The notes beneath the pieces are model-generated. The model searched no databases, was not told the DNA's origin, and worked only from the letters and a program-made list of their open reading frames with translations. 64,000 nt of DNA from Hypericibacter sp049323455 (GTDB lineage: Bacteria; Pseudomonadota; Alphaproteobacteria; Dongiales; Dongiaceae): assembly GCA_049323455.1 (NCBI GenBank), contig JBMONF010000038.1:62001-126000 (forward strand), read 5' to 3'. Each line of letters opens with the position of its first letter. Position 1 is the first letter of the stretch. The translations under genes were made by a program, and so were the position numbers. Below are positions 53,559-61,214 of the stretch, piece by piece.

Positions 53559-53883
53559 GGTGCCTTGAGATGCAGAGGATTCACTGGCCGAATCCGTCCC
53601 CGGAACGATTTCCGGGCTGTCCCCTGGTCGGAGCGACCTCGGGCCAAGCAAGCTTGGCGAGAGCGCTCCCAGCGCTCAATATCACCGCGAGGCCGAGGCC
53701 GCAAGCCGGGCGGCGGACACAGGCGCGCTCGGGCCTGCAGCCCTACGCCCCTGATCGGGCTATGATTTCCTTGCAGGCCAGCGGAGCACCACGCCGCCTT
53801 GACCGCGGCTGCCAGGGTCGGCCTAATGCCGGCCCCTAACCCGAGACGGGGTGGCCGCCTGGCGGCCGATTGAGTTGGAACCG
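53559..53883. other. Divergent intergenic region, no clear element
   Basis: This 325-bp region separates the divergent response-regulator and GTP cyclohydrolase genes. TATGAT at 53761-53766 could be a -10 box for the latter, but I see no good -35 partner. No FMN riboswitch-like consensus is recognisable. Confidence 0.4.
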
Positions 53884-55065
53884 ATGACCGAGCCTCTTGT
53901 CGGCAACCTTGGTCCTGCGGCGGCGGCCGGCCTTTCGGCCGCGGCGGCGATCGCGGTCGACCGTGCCAGCGCCGAGTTCCGGCGCGGCCAGCCCGTTCTG
54001 GTGTTGTCGGCGAAGGGAGCCGCCTGCCTCGCCGCCGCCGCCGAGACGGTCAGCGCCGCAGCCTTGAAACAGTTGCGCCGGGCGGGGCCGCCGCTGCTGG
54101 TCTTGACGGCGCGGCGCGCCGCGCTGCTGGGATTGGCGCCGCAGCCGGCCGCCACGGCCCCGGATGGAGCGGCAGGAGGTCGGGAACGGCCTTTTCTGAC
54201 GCCGCTGCCGGCCGGCGCCGACGCGCAAGCGGTGCTGCGTCTGGCGGACCCCACGGCGGTGGCGGCAGCGCTTCCGTCGAGCGCCGCAGCGCCCGAGTTC
54301 CCGGCCGAGCTGGCGGCGGCGGCCATCCATATCGCCAAGCTGGCGCGCCTTTTGCCGGCGGCGGTGGTGGCGGCGCTGCCGGCCGGGCGCGCGGAGGACC
54401 ATCGGGCGGCCGCGGCCAGCGACGGCCTTCTCGCCGTTCAGGCCGAGGATGCGGCGGCCTACGAGGTCGCCGCGGCCATCAGCCTGGAGCCGGTCGGCGA
54501 GGCACGGGTTCCGTTGGAAGGGGCCGAGGATGCGCGCATCGTGGCGTTTCGCCCCAGCGACGGCAGCATCGAGCATCTGGCCATCCTGATCGGCCGGCCC
54601 GACCCGGCCAAGCCGGTCCTGGCGCGGCTCCATTCGGAATGCTTCACGGGCGATCTGCTGGGCTCCCTGCGCTGCGATTGCGGCCAGCAGCTTCGTGGCG
54701 CCATCGCCGAGATCGCGCGCCAGGGCGGGGGCGTGCTCCTCTATCTCGCCCAGGAGGGGCGCGGCATCGGCCTCGTCAACAAGCTCAGGGCCTACCGGCT
54801 GCAGGACCAGGGCGCCGACACGGCCGACGCCAACGAGCAGCTGGGCTTCGAAGCCGACGAGCGGATCTATCTGCCGGCGGCGCAAATGCTGAAGCGGCTG
54901 GGTTTCCGCCAGGTCCGGCTGATGACCAACAACCCCGAGAAGGTGGCGGGCCTCGAGCGGCTCGGCATCGCCGTGGTGGAGCGGGTTTCGCTGGTGATCC
55001 CGGCCAACCCTTTCAACCGCGACTATCTCTCGACCAAGGCCCGCAAGTTCGGCCACATGTTCTGA
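53884..55065 (+). CDS. ribA: GTP cyclohydrolase II with extra N-terminal domain
   Basis: The 393-residue protein has a normal RibA catalytic half from about residue 200: ARLHSECFTGDLLGSLRCDCGQQLRGAI gives the three zinc cysteines, LYLAQEGRGIGLVNKLRAYRLQDQGADT the GTP site, and RLMTNNPEKVAGLERLGI follows. It opens GTP to the first riboflavin intermediate. The first 190 residues (AVDRASAEFRRGQPVLVLSAKGAACLAAAAE and onward) look like a decayed dihydroxybutanone-phosphate-synthase-type (RibB) domain: the AIxxFRxGxPVLV start is kept but the acidic catalytic loop is absent. Its residual role is unknown. ATG 53884 is preferred over 53851. Confidence 0.88.
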   Translation: MTEPLVGNLGPAAAAGLSAAAAIAVDRASAEFRRGQPVLVLSAKGAACLAAAAETVSAAALKQLRRAGPPLLVLTARRAALLGLAPQPAATAPDGAAGGRERPFLTPLPAGADAQAVLRLADPTAVAAALPSSAAAPEFPAELAAAAIHIAKLARLLPAAVVAALPAGRAEDHRAAAASDGLLAVQAEDAAAYEVAAAISLEPVGEARVPLEGAEDARIVAFRPSDGSIEHLAILIGRPDPAKPVLARLHSECFTGDLLGSLRCDCGQQLRGAIAEIARQGGGVLLYLAQEGRGIGLVNKLRAYRLQDQGADTADANEQLGFEADERIYLPAAQMLKRLGFRQVRLMTNNPEKVAGLERLGIAVVERVSLVIPANPFNRDYLSTKARKFGHMF

Positions 55066-55389
55066 GCGTTCAGAGCGGCCGGGCAAGCGGTCGCGTCCGA
55101 TTATCCCGGCAAGAATTGCCGGCCGGCAGCCTCCGATGGCCTTCGGTTGCCCCTATCACGTGGGGAACGAGGGCGCTGCCTCGATTTTCGCAAGTCCCGG
55201 CCTTGGCATCGTGCCTGCATGGCAGGGGCCAGAGCAGGCTCCGCTCGGTTGGAATCGAAACTCATCGTCGTTCCTGCGAAAGCAGGAACCCAGCCACCAG
55301 TGACCAGGGCCGGTCCTGGGCCCCGCTTTCGCGGGGGCGACGAAAGGGTGTCCGCTCGATCGGAGTCCGCTTTAGAGGGCGCCCTTTTC
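55066..55389. other. Intergenic region mostly occupied by a MITE-like repeat
   Basis: The 324-bp gap holds the repeat at 55231-55377, which ends 12 bp before the next start codon. The remaining part (55066-55230) shows nothing distinctive. Confidence 0.55.
55231..55377. repeat. MITE/REPIN-like element abutting a gene start
   Basis: The left end AGAGCAGGCTCCGCTCGG runs into GTCGTTCCTGCGAAAGCAGG. The right half has CCCCGCTTTCGCGGGGGCGAC and ends CGATCGGAGTCCGCTTTAGAG. Inverted, the right end reads CTCTAAAGCGGACTCCGATC, pairing imperfectly with the left end. The length is 147 bp. The GAGGG at its right edge is the only Shine-Dalgarno-like sequence before ATG 55390. Confidence 0.8.
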
Positions 55390-56604
55390 ATGCCAATCGA
55401 GTTCCGATCTCTCCTGTCGCCGCTGCCGGCCGCTCCTTCCCGGTCGGCGGCGGCGGGCCTTCCCGCCGGCCCGCCTGCCGCCGGCTCGGACGGTTTCGGA
55501 GCCGCCTTGGCATCGACGACGGCCGTTCCGGCCGATGCCTCGAGCGTCGTCGATCCCTCCGATGGAACCGCCTCCACGCCGGCTTTGCCCGCCGAATCGG
55601 GCTTTGCGCAAGCGGGAGCGCCGCCGCCGGTGGCCGCACTGCCCGCCGACCCGGCAACATCGTCGCCGGCCGATCGAGCCGCGCCTGCACCGCCCGATCC
55701 CTCGATGCTCGATCCGCGCGAGCGCACGCGCGCCTTCACCCAGCGCGACTGGCGCCCGCAGCCGGACGGCACGGGCTTCCATCCCTTCGGCGAGGACGGT
55801 CTCACCTTCGATGACGTCATCGACGTCATCAATCCGCTGCAACACATCCCGATCGTCAGCACCGTCTATCGCTGGTTGACCGGCGACAAGATCTCGCCCG
55901 CTGCCGAGCTGGCCGGCGGCGCGCTGTTCGGGGGCGCCATCGGCCTGGCGGGCGCGGCCGGAAGCCTCGTCCTCGATGGCCTGACGGGCGGCGAGACGGA
56001 TCAGCAGGTCATGGTGGCCCTGTTCGGCCCTTCGCCTGCCGGCGCACCGGACGGCAGTGGCGACGGGCCTGGCGGCACGGAAGACCTGGCCGAGGCCGCT
56101 TCGCCAGCCGCCGCGCAGTCCGCCGCCGCGCCAAGCGAAGCCGGCGGATCGGCAAGCAGCCGGGGCGCCGGGCTGGCGACGGCAACCTTGCTGGCCATGG
56201 CGCCCGGCGAAACGCGACCCGCCGCGGTGCAGACAAGCGCCGCTCCGGTCGGTAGCGCAGCGGCGGCCCTGACGCTGCGGCCGCCGACCCTGCCCGCAAC
56301 GCCGTTCCCCGCAACCATGCCGACCACCCCCGGAGAGATCGCCGCACCCGCCCCGACGGCCGGGCTTCAACCGGCGCGCAGCCTAAAGCCGCTGCCGCCT
56401 CCCTTGCCGCCGACGACCGGCCTGAGGCAGCCGCCGCCGATCGACACCAGCGGTCTGAGCGCGAGCCTGCCCATGGCGATCGACGCCGAGCGGCCGAGCG
56501 CCATCCCGGCCGCGATGACGCGGGCACTCGACAGCTATCGCAAGCTGCTCGAGGAGCGCGATCGCGCCGCCGTGCCGGTGCCGGGCCTCGATTTCCAGAG
56601 CTGA
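55390..56604 (+). CDS. Ala/Pro-rich protein with conserved INPLQHIPIVSTVYR core, unknown function
   Basis: The 404-residue protein has long low-complexity Ala/Pro stretches on both sides of a well-ordered core (residues about 115-215): FTQRDWRPQPDGTGFHPFGE, DDVIDVINPLQHIPIVSTVYR and SPAAELAGGALFGGAIGLAG, ending with a hydrophobic segment that may enter the membrane. The last 35 residues (AAMTRALDSYRKLLEERDRAA) form a helix. I have seen similar cores in uncharacterised alphaproteobacterial proteins but know no function. The ribosome-binding site appears to come from the flanking repeat. Confidence 0.65.
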   Translation: MPIEFRSLLSPLPAAPSRSAAAGLPAGPPAAGSDGFGAALASTTAVPADASSVVDPSDGTASTPALPAESGFAQAGAPPPVAALPADPATSSPADRAAPAPPDPSMLDPRERTRAFTQRDWRPQPDGTGFHPFGEDGLTFDDVIDVINPLQHIPIVSTVYRWLTGDKISPAAELAGGALFGGAIGLAGAAGSLVLDGLTGGETDQQVMVALFGPSPAGAPDGSGDGPGGTEDLAEAASPAAAQSAAAPSEAGGSASSRGAGLATATLLAMAPGETRPAAVQTSAAPVGSAAAALTLRPPTLPATPFPATMPTTPGEIAAPAPTAGLQPARSLKPLPPPLPPTTGLRQPPPIDTSGLSASLPMAIDAERPSAIPAAMTRALDSYRKLLEERDRAAVPVPGLDFQS

Positions 56605-56929
56605 CGGCGATGCGACGGAACCGCCACCCCCGCCGAAGCTCCGCCCGTCTGCGCATGGCGCAACGCGGCTATCGGCTGGTCCGACGCCGGATCGCGCGGC
56701 CGAACCCGTCCCTTCTGCGCACCACCGGCATATTCGGCCGAGATCCTGCCCTCGCTCCGCCCGTCATCCTCCATTAGAGCCAATTTCGCGCAGATGGAAC
56801 CGCTTCTCTTCTCGTCACCCCCGGGCTTGACCCGGGGGTCCATCGATGGATTGCCGGGTCAAGCCCGGCAATGACGAAAGAAGAAACGGTTTCACCTGAT
56901 CGGATCTTTCTAATCGGGTTTGACGGAAT
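56605..56929. other. Intergenic region with complete MITE-like element
   Basis: This 325-bp convergent gap contains the element at 56773-56913. The rest (56605-56772) shows no gene or strong hairpin. Confidence 0.6.
56773..56913. repeat. MITE/REPIN-like element, best-preserved copy
   Basis: The left end is ATTAGAGCCAATTTCGCGC then AGATGGAACCGCTTC. The inverted right end reads ATTAGAAAGATCCGATCAGG then TGAAACCGTTTC. Internally the hairpins CCCCCGGGCTTGACCCGGGG and TTGCCGGGTCAAGCCCGGCAA stand side by side, separated by TCCATCGATGGA. The length is 141 bp, with terminal inverted repeats of about 45 bp. Confidence 0.85.
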
Positions 56930-57622
56930 TCACGCGGCCGGCTTCGGGCGCTCGCCGAAGATGGCGGTGCCGATGCGGACATGGGTCGCGCCGAAGCGAA
57001 TGGCGGTCTCGAAGTCGGCGCTCATGCCCATGCTCAGGACCTCGAGCCCGTGCTCGCGCGCGAGCTTGGCGAGGAGGGCGAAATGAGGCGCCGGCTCCTC
57101 GTCGATCGGCGGAATGCACATGAGGCCTTCGACCGGAAGCGCCAGCTCGCCGCGGCAGAGTTCGATGAAGGCGGCGGCCGCGGCGGGCGGGACGCCGGCC
57201 TTCTGCGGCTCCTCGCCGGTGTTGATCTGGATGCAGAGGCGCGGCAGGCGCTTGCCTTTGGCCCGCTCGGATGCGAGCGCGCGCGCCAGCTTCTCGCGAT
57301 CGAGCGTCTCAATCACGTCGAAGAGCGCGACCGCGTCCGCCACCTTGTTGGTCTGGAGCGGCCCGATCAGATGCAACTCGACATCGGGATGGCGCGCCTT
57401 GAGCGCCGGCCATTTGCCTTGCGCTTCCTGCACGCGGTTCTCGCCGAAGGCGCGCTGGCCGGCTGCGATCGCTTCGCCGCAAGCCTCGGCCCCTTGCGTC
57501 TTGCTGACGGCGACGAGCGTCACCGAAGCGGGGTCGCGCCCCGCCGCGCGCGCGGCCGTATCGATGCGCGTCTTGATGGTGCCAAGACGGTCGGCAATGG
57601 AGAGGGCGGCGGGATCGGTCAT
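56930..57622 (-). CDS. YggS-family PLP homeostasis protein
   Basis: The 230-residue cytosolic protein matches the PLP-binding YggS/PROSC family. VTLVAVSKTQGAEACGEAIAAGQRAFGENRVQEAQGKW contains the PLP lysine (VSK), VELHLIGPLQTNKVADAVALFD follows, then LCIQINTGEEPQKAGV and LEVLSMGMSADFETAIRFGATHVRIGTAIFGER. It buffers free PLP rather than catalysing a known reaction. ATG 57622 is preferred over a TTG at 57628. A repeat element begins 17 bp upstream, so its promoter must lie in or beyond the repeat. Confidence 0.92.
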   Translation of the reverse strand: MTDPAALSIADRLGTIKTRIDTAARAAGRDPASVTLVAVSKTQGAEACGEAIAAGQRAFGENRVQEAQGKWPALKARHPDVELHLIGPLQTNKVADAVALFDVIETLDREKLARALASERAKGKRLPRLCIQINTGEEPQKAGVPPAAAAAFIELCRGELALPVEGLMCIPPIDEEPAPHFALLAKLAREHGLEVLSMGMSADFETAIRFGATHVRIGTAIFGERPKPAA

Positions 57623-57638
57623 CGGCAAAACGAGAAGG

Positions 57639-57967
57639 GCTAGAGCGAATTTCGTTTGGTTTGAATCGTATCTCTTCGTCGTTCCCGCGAAAGCGCTAGG
57701 GCATGCCCATAAGTCGTCATCCCGGAAGCCGGTTTGCCCGAAATCTTCGATTTCGTCGGCAAACCGAGCTATCCGGGATCCATGGTGATGCCGAGCTTGG
57801 TGGCGCCATGGATCCCGGATCGCAAGGCTCGCAGACCCAAAGCCCTCGCGGGCTTTGGGCTCGCCTAGCGTCCGGGATGACGAATAAGGAAAGATGTTGC
57901 GTGCATGCCCGAGCGTTTTCGCGGGGACGACGAAGGGATGCCCAAGTCAAACGGGAAATGCTCCAGC
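57639..57967. repeat. MITE/REPIN-like element carrying a second palindrome inside it
   Basis: The outer ends are long inverted repeats. The left is GCTAGAGCGAATTTCGTTTG ... TTCGTCGTTCCCGCGAAAGCG ... GGGCATGC. The right, inverted, is GCTGGAGCATTTCCCGTTTG ... TTCGTCGTCCCCGCGAAAACG ... GGGCATGC, matching over about 65 bp. Between them, at about 57710-57885, is a different palindrome with arms GTCATCCCGGAAGCC/GTCCGGGATGAC and GGATCCATGG/CCATGGATCC. This is a clear nested insertion. Confidence 0.85.
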
Positions 57968-57982
57968 GAGCGAAAGGAGAAC

Positions 57983-58010
57983 AAAAAAGGGGGCGGCCGA
58001 AGCCGCCCCC
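57983..58010 (-). terminator. Rho-independent terminator of the first porin gene
   Basis: On the minus strand GGGGGCGGC and GCCGCCCCC form a 9-bp stem around a TTCG loop, followed by TTTTTT. It lies 31 bp after the porin stop. This is a textbook intrinsic terminator. Confidence 0.92.
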
Positions 58011-58040
58011 TCTGGATTCTGGCCCCCAAGGCTTCTCGGG

Positions 58041-59177
58041 TTAGAACCCGATGTAGAAGCCCACGCCAGCTTCCCAAGTCTGGTTGTCCGAAGTGTTCAG
58101 ACTCTCGTTCTCGTAGTTGTTGTAGCCGATCATGCCGTCGAGCGAGATGCCCGGGCCCAGATCGTAGCGGCCGGTAAGCTCGACCACGTCCAGCGTGTCG
58201 GTGTCGTTGTCGGAGGTCACCTCATACCGGCCGTGCGACCAGGCGAGGCCCACCGTCCAGGCATCCCAGTTGTAGGTGCCGCCGATGCCGGCCGTCCACA
58301 GATCCACTTCGCCGACGCGGCCCGTAGCATAGTTGTCGAGGTAGGACCCCGCGGCGCCGATCGTGAAGCCATCGAAGCTCACGATCAAATGACCGCGGAC
58401 GTTCCAGGTCGTCTGGTCGTCGGCGGGGGTCGTCTGCTCCCACTGGCCCTCGCCGCCGCCGACGCCCGCCACGAGGCCGACGCCGTTGAAGTCATGCTCG
58501 AAGTTGATGGCCGCCGCAACGACGTCCTGCACCTGGCCGCCATTGTTGCTGAAGCTGGTGCCGCCCGGGCCGTTGGCCGTGGCGAAGCCCGAGTAGGTGT
58601 CCTCGCCGCGGCGATCCGGCGCGTAGGACGCCGCGAAGGTGAAGCCGCCGAAGGCCGGGCTGAAATAGATGATCTTGGTGGCGTCGCCCGACAGACGATG
58701 GATCGTGGTGTTGGTCTGCGCGGTGTTGCCGGCGCCACCGAGGTTGTTGGCGAACTCGAAGAAGGGGGTGTCGACGCCGAACACGTTCGAGGCCGACGGG
58801 ATCGTGTAAGCGAGCTGCTCGTAGGCGTCGTCGTCGTCGCCGAAGCGGATCTGACCCCAGCCGCCCTTGAAGTAGGCCCACACCTCGTCGATCTGGTCGT
58901 CGGACTGCTGGCCCTCGAGCTGGATCGTGGCGCCAACGGTGAGCCCGTTGTCGAGCGTGGTCTCGCCCTTGAAGTAGACTTCGACATCCTGGCGGAACAC
59001 GATCGAGCGCGTGTTGTGGCCCGCCTCGCCGGCATTGTCATCCTGGCTGAAGACCGCGCCGGCGGCCGCCACGTAGTAACCACCCAGCCCGAGCTGCACG
59101 CCCTGCGCCGCATGGGCATTGCTCGCCACGAGCCCGGCAGCAACCAGTGCGGTCGTACCGAGAAGAACGTTTTTCAT
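58041..59177 (-). CDS. Outer-membrane porin (paralogue 1)
   Basis: The 378-residue protein has a 23-residue signal peptide ending SNAHA and a mature part of alternating amphipathic strands, ending FYIGF with the C-terminal Phe required for BAM assembly. It is of the alphaproteobacterial general-porin type: VYFKGETTLDNGLTVGATIQLEGQQS, YFKGGWGQIRFGDDDDAYEQL, GVDTPFFEFANN. It should form a 16-strand channel. It is very similar to the gene immediately upstream (59610-60764), the main differences lying in loops. It has its own promoter and terminator. Confidence 0.92.
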   Translation of the reverse strand: MKNVLLGTTALVAAGLVASNAHAAQGVQLGLGGYYVAAAGAVFSQDDNAGEAGHNTRSIVFRQDVEVYFKGETTLDNGLTVGATIQLEGQQSDDQIDEVWAYFKGGWGQIRFGDDDDAYEQLAYTIPSASNVFGVDTPFFEFANNLGGAGNTAQTNTTIHRLSGDATKIIYFSPAFGGFTFAASYAPDRRGEDTYSGFATANGPGGTSFSNNGGQVQDVVAAAINFEHDFNGVGLVAGVGGGEGQWEQTTPADDQTTWNVRGHLIVSFDGFTIGAAGSYLDNYATGRVGEVDLWTAGIGGTYNWDAWTVGLAWSHGRYEVTSDNDTDTLDVVELTGRYDLGPGISLDGMIGYNNYENESLNTSDNQTWEAGVGFYIGF

Positions 59178-59340
59178 GACAGTCGGTTCCTATCTTTAGA
59201 GTTCTAGTCGAGGGCGCTAGCGACCCCCGACTCCCCATTCGCCGGTTCGGCCCCTGGGAACCACCCCTCTGTCGCGCCAGCCCCCTAGACAAGGCCCCCG
59301 AGACAAAAAGGCAGCATCGACGCCATTCTCCGGCGTTATC

Positions 59341-59369
59341 CTTATCCCGCCCGCATCCTTAACGGTCAA
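59341..59369 (-). promoter_or_regulatory. Probable sigma-70 promoter of porin 1
   Basis: On the minus strand TTGACC (59369-59364) and GATAAG (59346-59341) are 17 bp apart. The same arrangement with TTGATC and GATAAG stands at the same distance before the paralogous gene. The predicted mRNA leader is about 155 nt. Confidence 0.65.
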
Positions 59370-59404
59370 GCAAAGGGCCGCCCGAATATGGCTTTTTCGC
59401 CATA

Positions 59405-59423
59405 CTGTTGCGGAAAGGCCACA
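59405..59423 (-). promoter_or_regulatory. Conserved block upstream of porin 1 promoter
   Basis: CTGTTGCGGAAAGGCCACA matches CTGTTGCGAAAAAGCCATA (60997-61015) upstream of porin 2 at 16 of 19 positions. Each lies about 230 bp from its start codon and about 35 bp beyond the -35 box, a position suited to an activator or repressor site. Confidence 0.5.
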
Positions 59424-59546
59424 AATGGCGAAGACGCCACGATGCGATGCTTCGAATTGGTTAACACCGAAACCCGTCGGGCTTGTTCAGGCACGGGCGG
59501 CGTGGCGGCGGTGCCACAGAGCCAAACCGATCGAACGATCGAGGCG

Positions 59547-59573
59547 AAAAAAAGGGGCGGCCGAAGCCGCCCC
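59547..59573 (-). terminator. Rho-independent terminator of the second porin gene
   Basis: On the minus strand GGGGCGGC and GCCGCCCC form an 8-bp stem around TTCG, followed by seven T residues. It is nearly identical to the terminator after porin 1. Confidence 0.92.
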
Positions 59574-59609
59574 TCTAGGAACTCTGACTGTCTAACCAGC
59601 GCCGTCGGG

Positions 59610-60764
59610 TCAGAACCCGATATAGAAGCCCAGACCGGCCTCCCAGGTCTTGTTGTCGCCGCCGCCGCCAGGCGTGCCACTGCCGTTGTCGTTGTTGTAG
59701 TCGTTGAAGCCGACCATGGCGTCGAGCGAGATGCCGGGCCCCAGATCGTAACGGCCGGTGGCTTCGACGATATCGAGATTGTCCTTGTCCGCGTTCGAGG
59801 CGACCTCGTAGGTGCCGTGCGACCAGGCGAGGCCCACGGTCCAGGCGTCCCAGTTGTAGGTCGCGCCGACGCCGTAGACCCATTGATTCACGTCGGGCGT
59901 GAAGGACGCGTAATTGTGCGTGTACTCGCCGGCGCTGCCGATGGTGAAGCCGTCGAAGCTCACCTGCACATGGCCGCGGGCGTTCCACACCGAATCGTCC
60001 TGGGTGGCGAGCGGGTTCTCCCACTTGCCGTGGCCGCCGCCGCCGCCGACGACGAGCCCGACACCGTTGAAGTCGCGCTGATAGTTGGCCGCGGCCGAGA
60101 CGACATCCTGAATCTGGCCGGCATTGTTGCTGAAGCTGGTGCCACCCGGGCCGTTGGCGGTGGAGAAGCCGCTGTAGGTGTCCTCGCCGCGACGGTCCGG
60201 CGCGTAGGACACGGCGAAGTTGAAGCCGCCGAAGGTCGGGCTGAAATAGATGATCTTCGTGGCGTCGCCCGACAGCTCGCTCATCGTGGTGTTCGTCTGC
60301 GCGACGTTGCCGAAGCCCGCGGGCCCGAGATTGTTGGCGAACTCGAAATAGGGCGTATCGACGCCGAAGATGTTCGAGGCCGACGGGATCGCGTAAGCAA
60401 GCTGCTCGATGGCGTCGTCGTCGTCGCCGAAGCGGATCTGACCCCAGCCGCCCTTGAAATAGGCCCACACCTCGTCGATCTGATCGTTCGATTGCTGGCC
60501 CTCGAGCTGGATCACGGCGCCAACGGTCAGGCCGTTGTCGAGCGTGGTCTCGCCCTTGAAGTGGATCTCGACATCCTGGCGGAACACCGTGTTGCGCGTG
60601 TTGTGGCCCGGATCGCCGGTGCCGTTATCCTGGCTGAACAGCTCGCCAGCCGCTGCCGCGTAGTAACCGCCGAGCCCGAGTTGCACGCCCTGCGCCGCAT
60701 GGGCATTGCTCGCCACGAGCCCGGCCGCGACCAGCGCGGTCGTACCGAGAAGAACGTTTTTCAT
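59610..60764 (-). CDS. Outer-membrane porin (paralogue 2)
   Basis: The 384-residue protein has the same 23-residue signal peptide as paralogue 1 and the same strand sequence through the barrel, ending FYIGF. Differences cluster in loops, for example the Gly/Asn-rich segment near the C-terminus (NDYNNDNGSGTPGGGGDNK) and an insertion near residue 120. ATG 60764 is fixed by the shared signal peptide; an in-frame extension upstream to 60962 is spurious. A tandem duplication including promoter, leader and terminator best explains the pair. Confidence 0.92.
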   Translation of the reverse strand: MKNVLLGTTALVAAGLVASNAHAAQGVQLGLGGYYAAAAGELFSQDNGTGDPGHNTRNTVFRQDVEIHFKGETTLDNGLTVGAVIQLEGQQSNDQIDEVWAYFKGGWGQIRFGDDDDAIEQLAYAIPSASNIFGVDTPYFEFANNLGPAGFGNVAQTNTTMSELSGDATKIIYFSPTFGGFNFAVSYAPDRRGEDTYSGFSTANGPGGTSFSNNAGQIQDVVSAAANYQRDFNGVGLVVGGGGGHGKWENPLATQDDSVWNARGHVQVSFDGFTIGSAGEYTHNYASFTPDVNQWVYGVGATYNWDAWTVGLAWSHGTYEVASNADKDNLDIVEATGRYDLGPGISLDAMVGFNDYNNDNGSGTPGGGGDNKTWEAGLGFYIGF

Positions 60765-60932
60765 GACAGTCGGCCCTATCTTGATCTGAATGTTCCGGCC
60801 GAGAGCGGCTTGCCGTCCTCGGCTCCGGTCCATGGTTCGGGCCCCCGCCATCGTCTCTCCGTCGTGCCGGGCCCCCGGAAGGGCTCCCGCGCGACGAAGA
60901 AGAGCGATATCGACGCCATAGCCGGTGCCACG

Positions 60933-60962
60933 CTTATCCCGCCGAACCCCGGCGCCGATCAA
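60933..60962 (-). promoter_or_regulatory. Probable sigma-70 promoter of porin 2
   Basis: On the minus strand TTGATC (60962-60957) and GATAAG (60938-60933) are 18 bp apart, about 170 bp before ATG 60764. It is parallel to the promoter of porin 1; ATGGCGTCGAT follows downstream of the -10 in both. Confidence 0.65.
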
Positions 60963-60996
60963 ATTAACTGGATGTAATCATGTCTTTTCTTTCACG

Positions 60997-61015
60997 CTGT
61001 TGCGAAAAAGCCATA
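60997..61015 (-). promoter_or_regulatory. Conserved block upstream of porin 2 promoter
   Basis: CTGTTGCGAAAAAGCCATA is the counterpart of the block at 59405-59423 (16 of 19 identical) and lies 233 bp from the start codon, compared with 228 bp for paralogue 1. Confidence 0.5.
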
Positions 61016-61214
61016 GTGCCGTCTTCCGTCCTTGCCGAGGTCGGAATTCGATGCAGAAGCCGCCACCCGTTTCAACCGCGGCATTATGAAAATCGACATT
61101 CCGAGAGCTGTCGGCGGCCCGGCCGCAGGAATAGCCCGCTATGCGGGCGCGCCGTCCTTCCGGTCCAGCGCCTTCGCAAGCTTCGTGCCGGGATCGGAAA
61201 TCGGCAGGCGCGGA

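Larger units (their letters stand above)
57623..58040. other. Intergenic region filled by nested repeats and a terminator
   Basis: This 418-bp region between yggS and the first porin is almost wholly repeat (57639-57967) plus the porin terminator (57983-58010). No gene is present. Confidence 0.7.
59178..59609. other. Inter-porin region with promoter, upstream element and terminator
   Basis: This 432-bp region holds the promoter of porin 1 (59341-59369), a conserved upstream block (59405-59423) and the terminator of porin 2 (59547-59573). The stretch between the promoter and ATG 59177 gives a leader of roughly 150 nt. Confidence 0.7.
60765..61214. other. Intergenic region upstream of porin 2
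   Basis: This 450-bp region contains the porin 2 promoter (60933-60962) and conserved block (60997-61015). From 61016 to 61214 I see nothing certain. Confidence 0.6.

Noticed and set aside
53559..53883. Possible FMN riboswitch before the GTP cyclohydrolase gene
   Set aside because: No conserved RFN-element segments could be recognised on either strand.
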